64,000 nucleotides of DNA from Streptomyces gobiensis (GTDB lineage Bacteria; Actinomycetota; Actinomycetes; Streptomycetales; Streptomycetaceae), in the NCBI RefSeq assembly GCF_021216675.1, contig NZ_CP086120.1, forward strand, positions 5,392,501 through 5,456,500, written 5' to 3'. The notes beneath the pieces were generated by a model. That model did not search any database and had not been told where the DNA came from. It saw only the letters and a list, made by a program, of their open reading frames with translations. A program made the translations under genes and the position numbers. Every line of letters begins with the position of its first letter. Position 1 is the stretch's first letter. Of the stretch, positions 1 through 7,278 are shown piece by piece.

Positions 1-659
1 CTCTCGACTCGCTGCGCGCCGAGGACGGTTCGACCGCCGTGGACGGGCTGGCCGCCGACGCGTCCTGGGACGGGCTGCAGTATCCGGAGGACGACTTCCG
101 GCAGGACGCCAAGGTCCTCGACGGTGTGCGGCTGACCGGCTCCGGCACGATCGCCGACCGCATCTGGGCCCGTCCTTCCGTCACGGTGCTCGGCATCGAC
201 TGCCCGCCGGTCGTCGGCGCCACTCCATCGGTACAGGCCAGCGCCCGGGCGCTGGTCAGCCTGCGGGTGCCGCCGGGCCTGGAAGCGGGCGAGGCCAGCA
301 AGCTGCTCACCGCCCACCTGGAGGCTCACACTCCCTGGGGCGCCCACGTCGCCGTGGAACCGGTGGGCCAGGGCCAGCCGTTCCGCGCGGACACCGGCAG
401 CCCGGCGTACACGGCGATGGCCGAGGCCATGCGGGAGGCGTATGACGGCGCCGAGATGGCCATCGCCGGGCAGGGCGGCTCGATACCGCTGTGCAACACG
501 CTTGCCGCGCTCTATCCGGAGGCGGAGATCCTGCTCACCGGGCTCAGCGAGCCGCAGGCGCAGATCCACGCGGTGAACGAGAGCGTTTCCCCGGAGGAAC
601 TGGAACGAATGTCGCTCACCGAAGCGCTGTTCCTGCAGAAGTACGCCAACAGCTGGTGA
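1..659 (+). CDS. M20-family metallopeptidase (dipeptidase), 3' part
   Basis: The open frame enters from the left edge (first full codon at base 3), so only about the last 219 residues are present. They match the C-terminal part of M20/M25/M40 zinc dipeptidases: a lid/dimerisation region, then the returning catalytic domain with AGQGGSIP and IHAVNESV. The His of the latter motif is the usual last metal ligand of the family. The likely role is cytoplasmic hydrolysis of dipeptides or acyl-amino acids; substrate cannot be told from this part. The N-terminal metal-binding residues lie outside the window. A GC-rich hairpin follows the stop codon within 30 bases. Confidence 0.9.
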   Translation, partial: LDSLRAEDGSTAVDGLAADASWDGLQYPEDDFRQDAKVLDGVRLTGSGTIADRIWARPSVTVLGIDCPPVVGATPSVQASARALVSLRVPPGLEAGEASKLLTAHLEAHTPWGAHVAVEPVGQGQPFRADTGSPAYTAMAEAMREAYDGAEMAIAGQGGSIPLCNTLAALYPEAEILLTGLSEPQAQIHAVNESVSPEELERMSLTEALFLQKYANSW

Positions 660-687
660 TTTACCCCAACCCCACCCCTTCCCGAAA

Positions 688-707
688 CTGGGGGCTGACG
701 CCCCCAG
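688..707. terminator. GC hairpin after the peptidase gene
   Basis: Perfect 8-bp stem CTGGGGGC/GCCCCCAG with a TGAC loop, 29 bases after the peptidase stop. Streptomycete terminators are often such stems without a long U tract. Confidence 0.5.
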
Positions 708-730
708 ACCCCACCCGCGTTGTGGGCACT

Positions 731-760
731 CTCCCCCAGCTAACGCTGGGAGGTGCCCCC
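731..760. repeat. Dispersed 30-bp repeat, copy 1 (inverted)
   Basis: The reverse complement starts GGGGGCACCTCCCAG and ends CTGGGGGAG. It differs at one position from the copy at 937-966, with which it forms a widely spaced inverted pair. Related copies lie at 14688-14717 and 14789-14819. Confidence 0.8.
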
Positions 761-906
761 AGCCCCGCGAGGGGCGTGGGCCCGCCCTGCTACGCAACCA
801 TCCACCCGCACCAGCCACGACGCTCCGGCCCACCCCGGGGCGGAGCTCGCGACGCTTGGTGGGCACAACCCCGGCCACCGGCCCGCACCGGGCCACCCCC
901 GGGGCC

Positions 907-923
907 CCGGGGCGAAGCCCCGG
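907..923. terminator. Hairpin CCGGGGC-GAA-GCCCCGG
   Basis: Perfect 7-bp stem with a 3-base loop. The same hairpin read from the other strand (TTC loop) occurs at 51980-51996, also between convergent genes, so it looks like a recurring intergenic element with terminator potential. Confidence 0.4.
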
Positions 924-936
924 TTTCCGGGAAGGT

Positions 937-966
937 GGGGGCACCTCCCAGCGGTAGCTGGGGGAG
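937..966. repeat. Dispersed 30-bp repeat, copy 2
   Basis: Starts GGGGGCACCTCCCAG, ends CTGGGGGAG. It is identical base for base to the copy at 14688-14717, 13.7 kb away, and inverted relative to 731-760. Confidence 0.85.
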
Positions 967-1056
967 GGATACGGGGATACCCACCCCCGGCACGGGTGGT
1001 CGCGCTGGACCTGGCCCAGCACCGGGGCACCCTGCCCGCACCCCTTGAGCCGTGGG

Positions 1057-2082
1057 TCATGGGAGCCCCACCGGGGCGCCCGCCTCAAGGTTGAGCGGGC
1101 GCCCCCACGCACGCGCCCGCAACGCCCACCGCAGCCGCTCCAACCGCACCGGCGGCAAGAGATCCGCGGCCTCGTCCTCCCGCACAAAGCGCCAGTCCCG
1201 CAGCTCCGCCCCCGGCAGCAGCATCTCCCGGGCGGCCTCCCCAGCGAGCCGGCCGCCGTCAAAGAGCAGCCGCAACCCGCCGAAGCCGGGTGGCCGGGGA
1301 GGCTCCCAGTCCACCACCAGCAGCCGTGGTTCGCTCTCCAGCCGCAGCCCCAACTCCTCAGCGACCTCCCGCAATCCGGCCCGGGCGGGCGGCTCGCCGG
1401 GTTCGACGATTCCGCCGGGGAATTCCCAGCCGGGCTTGTACGTGGGGTCCACGAGAAGCACCCGGTCTTCCTCGTCGAACAGCAGCACCCCGGCCGCCAC
1501 GGTCTCGGCGGTCGGCTCAGGAGTCTGTACGATGTCGCACGCACCTACACCCTCCCGGACGCCCTCGGCGACTGTCTCGGCGGTCTCCCGCGGGGTGAGA
1601 CCGGTGGTGTCGACGGTGTACGCGTCAGCGGTCAGCCAGGGCAGCGCGTCCGCGTACGGCTTGAGGTGGCTCAGACACCAGGTTCGCGTCGATTCGCCGT
1701 CCACCGCGGCCCGTTCGTCTATCCGGGCGCGGAGGATCGTTTCGTCCGCGTCAAGCAGAAAATGCCGGACTGGGATCCGCCGGGCGGCCAGTGCTCCGAA
1801 GATCTCATCCCGGTACCCCTGGCTCAGCAGGGTCATGGGAGTGACCAGCGGCCCCGGCACCTCGGTGAGGAGAGCCGCCGCGGTGTCCACGACCAGCCGC
1901 CGCCAGGACGGCAGTTCCTGGAAGTCGTCGATCTGTCCAAGCCGTTCCTTGGGCAGCATCTTCCGCAGCCCCGAGCCGACCAGCTCTGGGTCGTACAGGG
2001 TGCTGTCGGGGAGCAGTTGCACGAGTTCCTGAGCCGCAGTGGTCTTGCCGGCGCCGAAGGCGCCGTTCAGCCAGACGATCAC
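1057..2082 (-). CDS. AAA/P-loop kinase-like domain fused to a Nudix hydrolase
   Basis: A 341-residue cytoplasmic protein with two domains. Residues 1 to about 180 form a small P-loop nucleotide kinase-like domain: it opens directly with the Walker A motif GAFGAGKT (7-14) and has an LxDADE segment typical of small kinases. From about residue 195 follows a Nudix domain with a full Nudix box near residue 223, pattern GGIVEPGEPPARAG then LREVAEELGL, keeping the G, E, R-E-x-x-E-E and G positions. The protein probably phosphorylates a small molecule and/or hydrolyses a nucleoside diphosphate derivative. The substrate is not predictable. The gene lies 107 bases downstream of the ROK kinase gene on the same strand. 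Confidence 0.88.
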   Translation of the reverse strand: MIVWLNGAFGAGKTTAAQELVQLLPDSTLYDPELVGSGLRKMLPKERLGQIDDFQELPSWRRLVVDTAAALLTEVPGPLVTPMTLLSQGYRDEIFGALAARRIPVRHFLLDADETILRARIDERAAVDGESTRTWCLSHLKPYADALPWLTADAYTVDTTGLTPRETAETVAEGVREGVGACDIVQTPEPTAETVAAGVLLFDEEDRVLLVDPTYKPGWEFPGGIVEPGEPPARAGLREVAEELGLRLESEPRLLVVDWEPPRPPGFGGLRLLFDGGRLAGEAAREMLLPGAELRDWRFVREDEAADLLPPVRLERLRWALRARAWGRPLNLEAGAPVGLP

Positions 2083-2189
2083 GGTTCCCCCTCTTCCGTC
2101 GCCCCCCGTTCAGTGCCCGGTACACCCTGCCACGGAAACGCGCCGGGCTCAGCGGTGCATGCGCCGGGCGTGCGCGATGCCGGGGGTGG

Positions 2190-3131
2190 TCAACGGCGCA
2201 CCGTGGTCAGGGCGCGGCAGGCAACCGCCGCCCCAACCAGCCCCGCGTCCGTGCCGATCCGGGCCGGGACGACCTCCAGACCGCGTACGAAGGACAAGGT
2301 GGCGTAGTCGTCCAGGGCTTGGCGCAACGGGGCGAAAAGCACGTCACCCGCCTGTGCCACGCCCCCGCCGAGCACCGCGATATCGATCTCAACGAGCGCC
2401 GCGGTGGCGGCGATCGCGGCCGCCAGGGCGCGGGCGGCCCGTGCGAAGGAGGCCCGGGCCGCTGGATCGCCCGACCGGGCCGCGGCGGCGACCGCGGCGG
2501 CGCTGGTGTCGGAGTCCGGAGCAGGACGCCAGCCAGCCGCGAGCGCACGACGGGCGATATTGGGCCCGCTGGCGATACGTTCGACGCAGCCGCGCCCTCC
2601 GCAGGGGCATCGGTCTCCGTCCAGCTCGACGCTCATATGGCCAATGTGGCCCGCGTTGCCCGTCGGCCCCGTCAGTGGTCGCCCGCCGAGAACGAGCCCG
2701 CCGCCCACTCCGGTGGAGACCACCATGCACAGGGCGTTGTCATGGCCGCGCGCGGCACCCTGTGCGTGCTCGGCGGCGGTCATCGCCACCCCGTCGCCCA
2801 CCAGGGTGACCGGGAGCTCCCCGACGCTCCGCCGCACACCCTCGACCAGGGGGAAGTCGCGCCAGCCCGGGATGTTGACCGGGCTGACGGTGCCCCGTCG
2901 GGAGTCAACCGGTCCGGCGCTGCCGATCCCCAGGGCGGCGACCTCCCGCCACCGCACCCCGGCGCGCAGCTCTTCCAGGACCTCGGAGACGGCGCGCAGC
3001 ACCCTCTCCCCGGACTCCTGGGAGGGGGTGGGCCGCTCAGCCCGCAGACACAGCTCGCCGCCGCCGTCCACCAGGGCCCCAGCGATCTTGGTGCCCCCGA
3101 TATCCAGGGCGGCGACGAGATCGGTGTCCAT
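2190..3131 (-). CDS. ROK-family sugar kinase (glucokinase-like)
   Basis: A 313-residue ROK protein. DIGGTK at residues 10-15 is the ATP phosphate-binding loop; STGVGGGLVL is the second glycine-rich ATP motif. GHIGH and CPCGGRGC form the ROK zinc site and sugar-binding region. There is no N-terminal helix-turn-helix, so it is a kinase rather than a ROK repressor. It should phosphorylate glucose or a related hexose. ATG at 3131 is preferred over the TTG at 3140 because the family signature begins within ten residues of it. A LacI-type palindrome lies 24 bases upstream, and the divergently read neighbour is a broken lacI-family gene, so this was probably a locally regulated sugar-use module. Confidence 0.88.
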   Translation of the reverse strand: MDTDLVAALDIGGTKIAGALVDGGGELCLRAERPTPSQESGERVLRAVSEVLEELRAGVRWREVAALGIGSAGPVDSRRGTVSPVNIPGWRDFPLVEGVRRSVGELPVTLVGDGVAMTAAEHAQGAARGHDNALCMVVSTGVGGGLVLGGRPLTGPTGNAGHIGHMSVELDGDRCPCGGRGCVERIASGPNIARRALAAGWRPAPDSDTSAAAVAAAARSGDPAARASFARAARALAAAIAATAALVEIDIAVLGGGVAQAGDVLFAPLRQALDDYATLSFVRGLEVVPARIGTDAGLVGAAVACRALTTVRR

Positions 3132-3154
3132 GGCGGCCAAGTTTCACCCGGGCC

Positions 3155-3166
3155 GACAACGTTGTC
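3155..3166. promoter_or_regulatory. LacI-type operator GACAACGTTGTC
   Basis: Perfect 12-bp palindrome with a central CG, the shape of LacI/GalR-family operators. It lies between the ROK kinase start and the remains of a lacI-family gene, where a local repressor would bind. The assignment is by inference from sequence shape and position. Confidence 0.55.
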
Positions 3167-3197
3167 CAGCTTCCCCTGGCCAGGCCGTCCAGGCCGT

Positions 3198-3568
3198 ATG
3201 CTCGGCTGCGACAGCCGCACCGACGCAGGACGGGACCGCAGCGGCCGCTACCGCACGCCCCGCCGACGCAGCCCAGGGCCGCTACGGAAACCGCCCCACC
3301 GCGTCACACCGGACACCGAACGCCGGGTCACGGACGCGATCACCGTGCTGGGCTTCCGCCGTAATGACAGCGCCCGGGTGCTGCGCAAGGGCCGCACCGC
3401 GGCCATCGGCTTGGTCCTGGAAGATCTCGCTGACCCTTTCTACGGACCGCTGGGCCGGGCCGTGGAAGAGGTCGCCCGGGCCCATGGGGCGCTGCTCATC
3501 AATGGCTCCAGCGCCGAGGATCCAGCGCGGGAACGGGAGTTGGCGCTCGCCTTCTGCGCCCGCCGGGT
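3198..3568 (+). pseudogene. LacI-family regulator, 5' fragment
   Basis: Reading from base 3297, the product starts HRVTPDTERRVTDAI and continues through RTAAIGLVLEDLADPFYGP. This is the linker and the start of the sugar-binding domain of a LacI/GalR repressor. The match stops at ARRV, where the next residues should be DGL or similar. About 33 codons lie between a possible ATG (3198) and this point, the right length for the helix-turn-helix, but no frame gives a readable one, so the 5' end is probably decayed too. The gene is interrupted at 3566-3570 by an IS607-family element. Its C-terminal end reappears at 5284-5456. Confidence 0.8.
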
Positions 3569-3626
3569 AGGAAGCTGCGTCTTGCTTGATTGGCCATGCT
3601 TGGTCATTGCGGGATAAGTTGCCGGG

Positions 3627-4271
3627 ATGGATCAAGAGATGGTTTCGGCGACACGGGCAGCCAGGATTCTGGGTGTGTCGACGCGGACGCTGCGCAGGTA
3701 TACGGCTTCTGGGGTGCTGGCGGACCGCAGGTCGCCGGGTGGCAAGCGCATCTTCTCCGTGGTGGAGCTGGAAGCGCTTCGCAGCGAGAAGGGCCAGCTG
3801 CCCGATGTCGAAGGCGTGGTCATCTACGGTCGTGTGTCCTCGCAGCGCCAGCGCGTCGAGGGAGACCTTGACCGGCAGATGGCCCGGTTGCGGGAGGCCG
3901 CAGGCGGCCGACCAGTGGTCGGCGAGTTCTTCGATGTCGCCTCGGGGCTGTCGGACCAGCGCCGCGGGCTGCACCGAGCGTTGACGTTGTGCCAGCGGCC
4001 GGAGGTGTCGGTGCTGCTGGTCGAGCACGAGGAACGCCTGGCCCGGTTCGGGGCCGGCGTCATACGAGACGTCATGCTGCCGGCGTTCGGTGTCGCCCTG
4101 GAGGTCGCCGGGGTGGATGAGAATCTGGACGCTTCGCAGGAGTCGGAGCTGGCCAAGGACATGCTGGCGGTCGTCACTTCGTTCTCCGGCAGGTTGTACG
4201 GGCAGCGGTCCGCGAAAGCGCGGGCGCTCACCAGGTGCGTCAAGTCCGCTATTGTTCAGCCGGATTTGTAG
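3627..4271 (+). CDS. tnpA: IS607-family serine recombinase TnpA
   Basis: A 214-residue protein. Residues 1-60 are a MerR-like helix-turn-helix (VSATRAARILGVSTRTLRRY, then SPGGKRIF). From about residue 65 follows a small serine recombinase domain with the motif VIYGRVSS, where Ser is the expected nucleophile, and LVEHEERLARFG. This N-terminal DNA-binding plus resolvase order is specific to IS607 transposases. Length and ends look complete. The gene may still be expressed, but the element has lost its right end, so it should not be able to move itself; it could act in trans on related copies. Confidence 0.92.
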   Translation: MDQEMVSATRAARILGVSTRTLRRYTASGVLADRRSPGGKRIFSVVELEALRSEKGQLPDVEGVVIYGRVSSQRQRVEGDLDRQMARLREAAGGRPVVGEFFDVASGLSDQRRGLHRALTLCQRPEVSVLLVEHEERLARFGAGVIRDVMLPAFGVALEVAGVDENLDASQESELAKDMLAVVTSFSGRLYGQRSAKARALTRCVKSAIVQPDL

Positions 4272-4326
4272 GACTTGCTTGGTCAACGGGTAGTAGTGTG
4301 GTCTTGAGTTGAGAGGAGGCCAGCGA

Positions 4327-5283
4327 GTGGCGCGTAAGAAACGTGGAAAGCGTCTGCGTGTCCTGGCTGACCCATTCACCGTCTCGGCCCCGTCCGGTGC
4401 CCGCATACGGGACCGACTCCACGTCAGTGACGCTGATGCTGAGGTACTTGAGCTGGTCGGCCAGCACCTCGGTCACCATCAGCGGGCTGATCTCGCCCGT
4501 CGTGTCGGGATCGGCAAGGTCCCGGCGAAAGACAACCAGCGCACCGAGCGGAAACGCGAGCTGACCAAGCAGTCCTCTTCGCGTATGGCGGGGGCGATGA
4601 CCCGCGCCTCGGAGGACCAATACCAACTCTCGCTGCGGTGCCTGTACGACGAGGCGTCGAACCTGCGGCGGGCGATCCGCACCATCACGCGCCGCCTGGC
4701 GGTGCCGTGCGGCAGGAAGAAGGGCAAGGTCCGCGGATGCAAGGACCAGGCCGAGGTTCCAGAAGCAGCGCCGTGTGCAGGCCCTCAAAGCCCGGCTCGC
4801 CCGCGTCGAGCAGCGCATCCAGGACGGTCGGCCAAGCATTGTGGTCGGCGGCCGTCGCCTGGCGAAGACCCGGCACAACCTGGCAGACGCCCAGCTCACC
4901 GAGCAGCAGTGGCGCGAACGCTGGGACGCGGCCCGCCTGTTCCTCACCGCCGACGGCGAGTCCGGGGCGCCGCACGGGAACTACACCATCTGCGTCGACC
5001 CGAACGACGGGTCGGTGACGATCGTGCTGCCCGAGCCGCTGCGGCACCTGGCGAACGCCCCGCGTGGCCGGTACCGGCTGGTCTGCACGGTGCAGTTCTC
5101 GCACCGCCGTGCGGAGTGGCTCGACCGCGTGGGCGCGAACCGGGCCGTCCGCTACGACATCGTGTACGACCCTGAGCGTGGGCGCTGGTACCTGGATGCG
5201 TCCTGGTCCGGGGATAAGGCCGTCCTGCCGACGCCGGAGGAAATCCGAGAGTTCGGTGAGCGCCTGATTGGCGTCGATCTCAA
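4327..5283 (+). pseudogene. tnpB: IS607 tnpB (RNA-guided nuclease ancestor family), frameshifted and truncated
   Basis: A GTG at 4327 sits 8 bases after GAGGAGG. The product reads as the N-terminal half of a streptomycete TnpB up to GCKDQAE. There the frame breaks: around 4756 the sequence gaggttccag lacks two bases needed for the continuation (E-R-F-Q-K-Q), which is found in the next frame as FQKQRRVQALKARL and runs to ERLIGVDLNADH. IGVDLN is the first RuvC motif with its catalytic Asp. Everything after it, including the rest of the RuvC domain and the zinc ribbon, is gone. The gene is therefore doubly inactivated. Confidence 0.85.
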
Positions 5284-5456
5284 CGCTGATCACCCCGCCG
5301 GTCACCGTGGTCGCCAAGGACGCCGCGCGGCTGGGGCAGCAGGCCGCCAAGCTGCTCTTCCGGCGGCTGGACGGTGCCGAGGACGCGCCACGGCGGCTGG
5401 TGTTGCCCACCAGGCTGATACCGCGCGGCTCCGGTGAGCTGCCGCCGCACCGCTGA
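5284..5456 (+). pseudogene. LacI-family regulator, 3' fragment
   Basis: In a third frame relative to tnpB the product reads LITPPVTVVAKDAARLGQQA, then AAKLLF and LVLPTRLIPRGSGEL, the typical C-terminal end of LacI/GalR repressors, ending at a TGA at 5454. Compared with a normal repressor of about 340 residues, roughly 150 middle residues are missing between the two fragments. An IS insertion alone would not remove them, so a later deletion joined tnpB to this fragment. Confidence 0.8.
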
Positions 5457-7241
5457 TCAGCAGACGGGCAGGCCGGGGACAGGGGCGTCATTGTCCCCGC
5501 CCTTGATGTAGACATCGCTGACGTACACGTTCTGGTTACCGCTGTCGTCGTCGGTCCGCGCCCACCAGACATTGGTCCACTCGCCATAGGTCTCGCGGTA
5601 GGACAGCTTCTTCTGGCAGTAGAAGTAGTTGGTGCCCGCGTAGAGCGTGCCTGCCTTCTGATGCGCGGCGTCATAGGAGTCGGCGGTGCGCCATACCTCG
5701 CAGTTGTACTTGCCGCCGCCGATGGCGGTGCAGGAGGGCTTGGGCGAGCTGCCGCCTGATGATCCGCCGCCGCTGCCGCCGCTTGTGGTGGTGCCGCCGG
5801 AGTCAGAACCCGAGGAGCCACCGCTGCCGTTGCTCCCCCCGGCGGTGTCCCCGGACTCCCCACCGGTGTCACCGTCACTGCCGTCTCCGCCATCGTCACC
5901 ACCGCCACCGCTGTTGTCCTCACCGCTGGTGGAGCCCGCCGCTACGGCCGGGACCTGGCTCGGCGAGGTGAGGTCCTCAACGGGAGACGTCGTGGGCCGG
6001 TCGGGACGGTCGGCCGTGCCCGTGCCGCCCTCCGGCCGCCCCTTCGGGGCAGAGCTTTCTTCGTCGGTGGATGAGGACCCGGCCGCCGCCTCGGTCCTGC
6101 CGTCGCCGCCGGTACGGCCGACCACGGCATAGGTCACGCCCGCCCCGACAAGGAGCACGGCGGCGACAGCGGCTGCCACCAGCACCTTGCTGCGGCGCCC
6201 GGCCGGGCGGGCGGGTATGGAGCCACGGCCGGCATCCTGTCCGGGTGGCGGTACGGGTGGCGGTACGGGGGGCCCGAAGGCACCCTGCGGCGGGCGTCCA
6301 CCGGCGTCCCGGACGGTTGGCTCATACGGCACCGCGGCGGCCGGGGCACGGCGGCCGGTCCGCAGCGTGGCGTTGCCGGGGGCGTCCTCCGCCACGACCG
6401 CGGCCAGCAGCGCGGCCGCGCGTTCGGCGTCGGGGCGGCGCGCCGGATCCTTGTGCATCAGCTCCCGCAGCACCGGCCCCAGCGCCCCGGCCCGGCGCGG
6501 CTCCGGCAGCGGCTCCACGACGATCGCGTTGAGCGTCGACCAGGTGGAGGTCCGGCGGAACGGTGATACGCCCTCAACGGCCGCGTAGAGCGTGGCACCG
6601 AGCGCCCAGACATCCGAGGCCGGGCCCGGCTCCTCGCCCCGGGCCCGCTCCGGGGCCAGGTAGTCCAGCGAGCCGACCAGCTCGCCACTGCGGGTGAGCC
6701 GGGTGTCGGGGCTGTCGCTGGTCTCCTCCATGGTGGCGATGCCGAAGTCGGTCAGTACCACCCGGCCGCCGTCCTCCAGCAGGATGTTGCCGGGCTTGAC
6801 GTCCCGGTGCAGCACTCCGGCGCGGTGCGCGGCGGCGAGCGCGTCCAGCACCTTGGCGCCTATAGCGACGGCCTCGGCCGGGCCGAGGGCGCCACGCTGC
6901 CGCAGGACATCGTCCAGCGATGGCCCGTCGACCAGCTCCATGACGATGACCGGGCGGCCCTCGTGCTCGGTGACATCGTGTACGGCGATGACCCCGGGGT
7001 GCCGGACCCGGGCGGCGGCCCGTGCCTCGCGCTGCATCCGTCGCTGCCTGTCGGCGAGTTCGGGACCGGTGGCGTTGCTGAAGGTACGCAGCTCCTTGAC
7101 CGCTACCTCGCGTCCGAGAACCTCATCCACGGCCCGGCAGACCACGCCCATACCGCCACGTCCGAGCTGGCCGACCACCCGGTACCGTCCCGCCAGCAGC
7201 CTGCCGCTGTCCTCCGGACCGTGCTTCCCCGTTGTCGCCAC
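5457..7241 (-). CDS. Membrane Ser/Thr protein kinase with an extracytoplasmic Cys-containing domain
   Basis: A 594-residue PknB-type kinase. The catalytic domain spans about 18-280: G-loop LGRGGMGVV (26-34), AVKEL lysine, HRDVKPGN catalytic loop and DFGIA. A Pro-rich juxtamembrane stretch precedes a single membrane helix (about 351-373, VLVAAAVAAVLLVGAGVTYAVV). Outside follows a long Ser/Gly/Asp-rich linker and a C-terminal domain of about 85 residues with four cysteines. There are no PASTA repeats, so the sensed ligand is unknown. A GTG start is used. The two convergent stop codons (this gene and the lacI fragment) abut within TGATCA. Confidence 0.92.
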   Translation of the reverse strand: MATTGKHGPEDSGRLLAGRYRVVGQLGRGGMGVVCRAVDEVLGREVAVKELRTFSNATGPELADRQRRMQREARAAARVRHPGVIAVHDVTEHEGRPVIVMELVDGPSLDDVLRQRGALGPAEAVAIGAKVLDALAAAHRAGVLHRDVKPGNILLEDGGRVVLTDFGIATMEETSDSPDTRLTRSGELVGSLDYLAPERARGEEPGPASDVWALGATLYAAVEGVSPFRRTSTWSTLNAIVVEPLPEPRRAGALGPVLRELMHKDPARRPDAERAAALLAAVVAEDAPGNATLRTGRRAPAAAVPYEPTVRDAGGRPPQGAFGPPVPPPVPPPGQDAGRGSIPARPAGRRSKVLVAAAVAAVLLVGAGVTYAVVGRTGGDGRTEAAAGSSSTDEESSAPKGRPEGGTGTADRPDRPTTSPVEDLTSPSQVPAVAAGSTSGEDNSGGGGDDGGDGSDGDTGGESGDTAGGSNGSGGSSGSDSGGTTTSGGSGGGSSGGSSPKPSCTAIGGGKYNCEVWRTADSYDAAHQKAGTLYAGTNYFYCQKKLSYRETYGEWTNVWWARTDDDSGNQNVYVSDVYIKGGDNDAPVPGLPVC

Positions 7242-7278
7242 CGCTGGATCCCCTTGTCGCGTCCGTGTGGACGCGAGC

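Larger units (their letters stand above)
660..1056. other. Intergenic region rich in dispersed palindromic repeats
   Basis: This 397-base stretch between two convergent genes holds no credible gene; open frames in it are low-complexity Pro/Gly/Arg products of extreme GC. It contains three hairpin-forming elements and an inverted pair of a 30-base repeat, listed separately. It probably serves as bidirectional transcription termination. Confidence 0.7.
3569..5285 (+). mobile_element. IS607-family insertion sequence, right end deleted
   Basis: Contains an apparently complete tnpA (serine recombinase) and a frameshifted, truncated tnpB in the same direction, the gene order of IS607-type elements. 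The left boundary is placed where the lacI frame ends, at a GGG run; IS607 elements insert at short G-containing sites and make no inverted repeats or long target duplications, and none are seen. The right end is missing: tnpB sequence passes directly into the lacI C-terminus at 5284-5294. Confidence 0.8.

Noticed and set aside
491..1094. Several overlapping open frames on both strands in the intergenic region after the peptidase
   Set aside because: They are Pro/Arg/Gly-rich, overlap one another and the repeats, and have no start signals; long open frames are expected by chance at this GC.
4327..5437. TnpB as a working RNA-guided nuclease with a guide RNA at its 3' end
   Set aside because: The gene is frameshifted near 4756 and lacks everything after RuvC-I; the element's right end, where a guide RNA would be encoded, is deleted.
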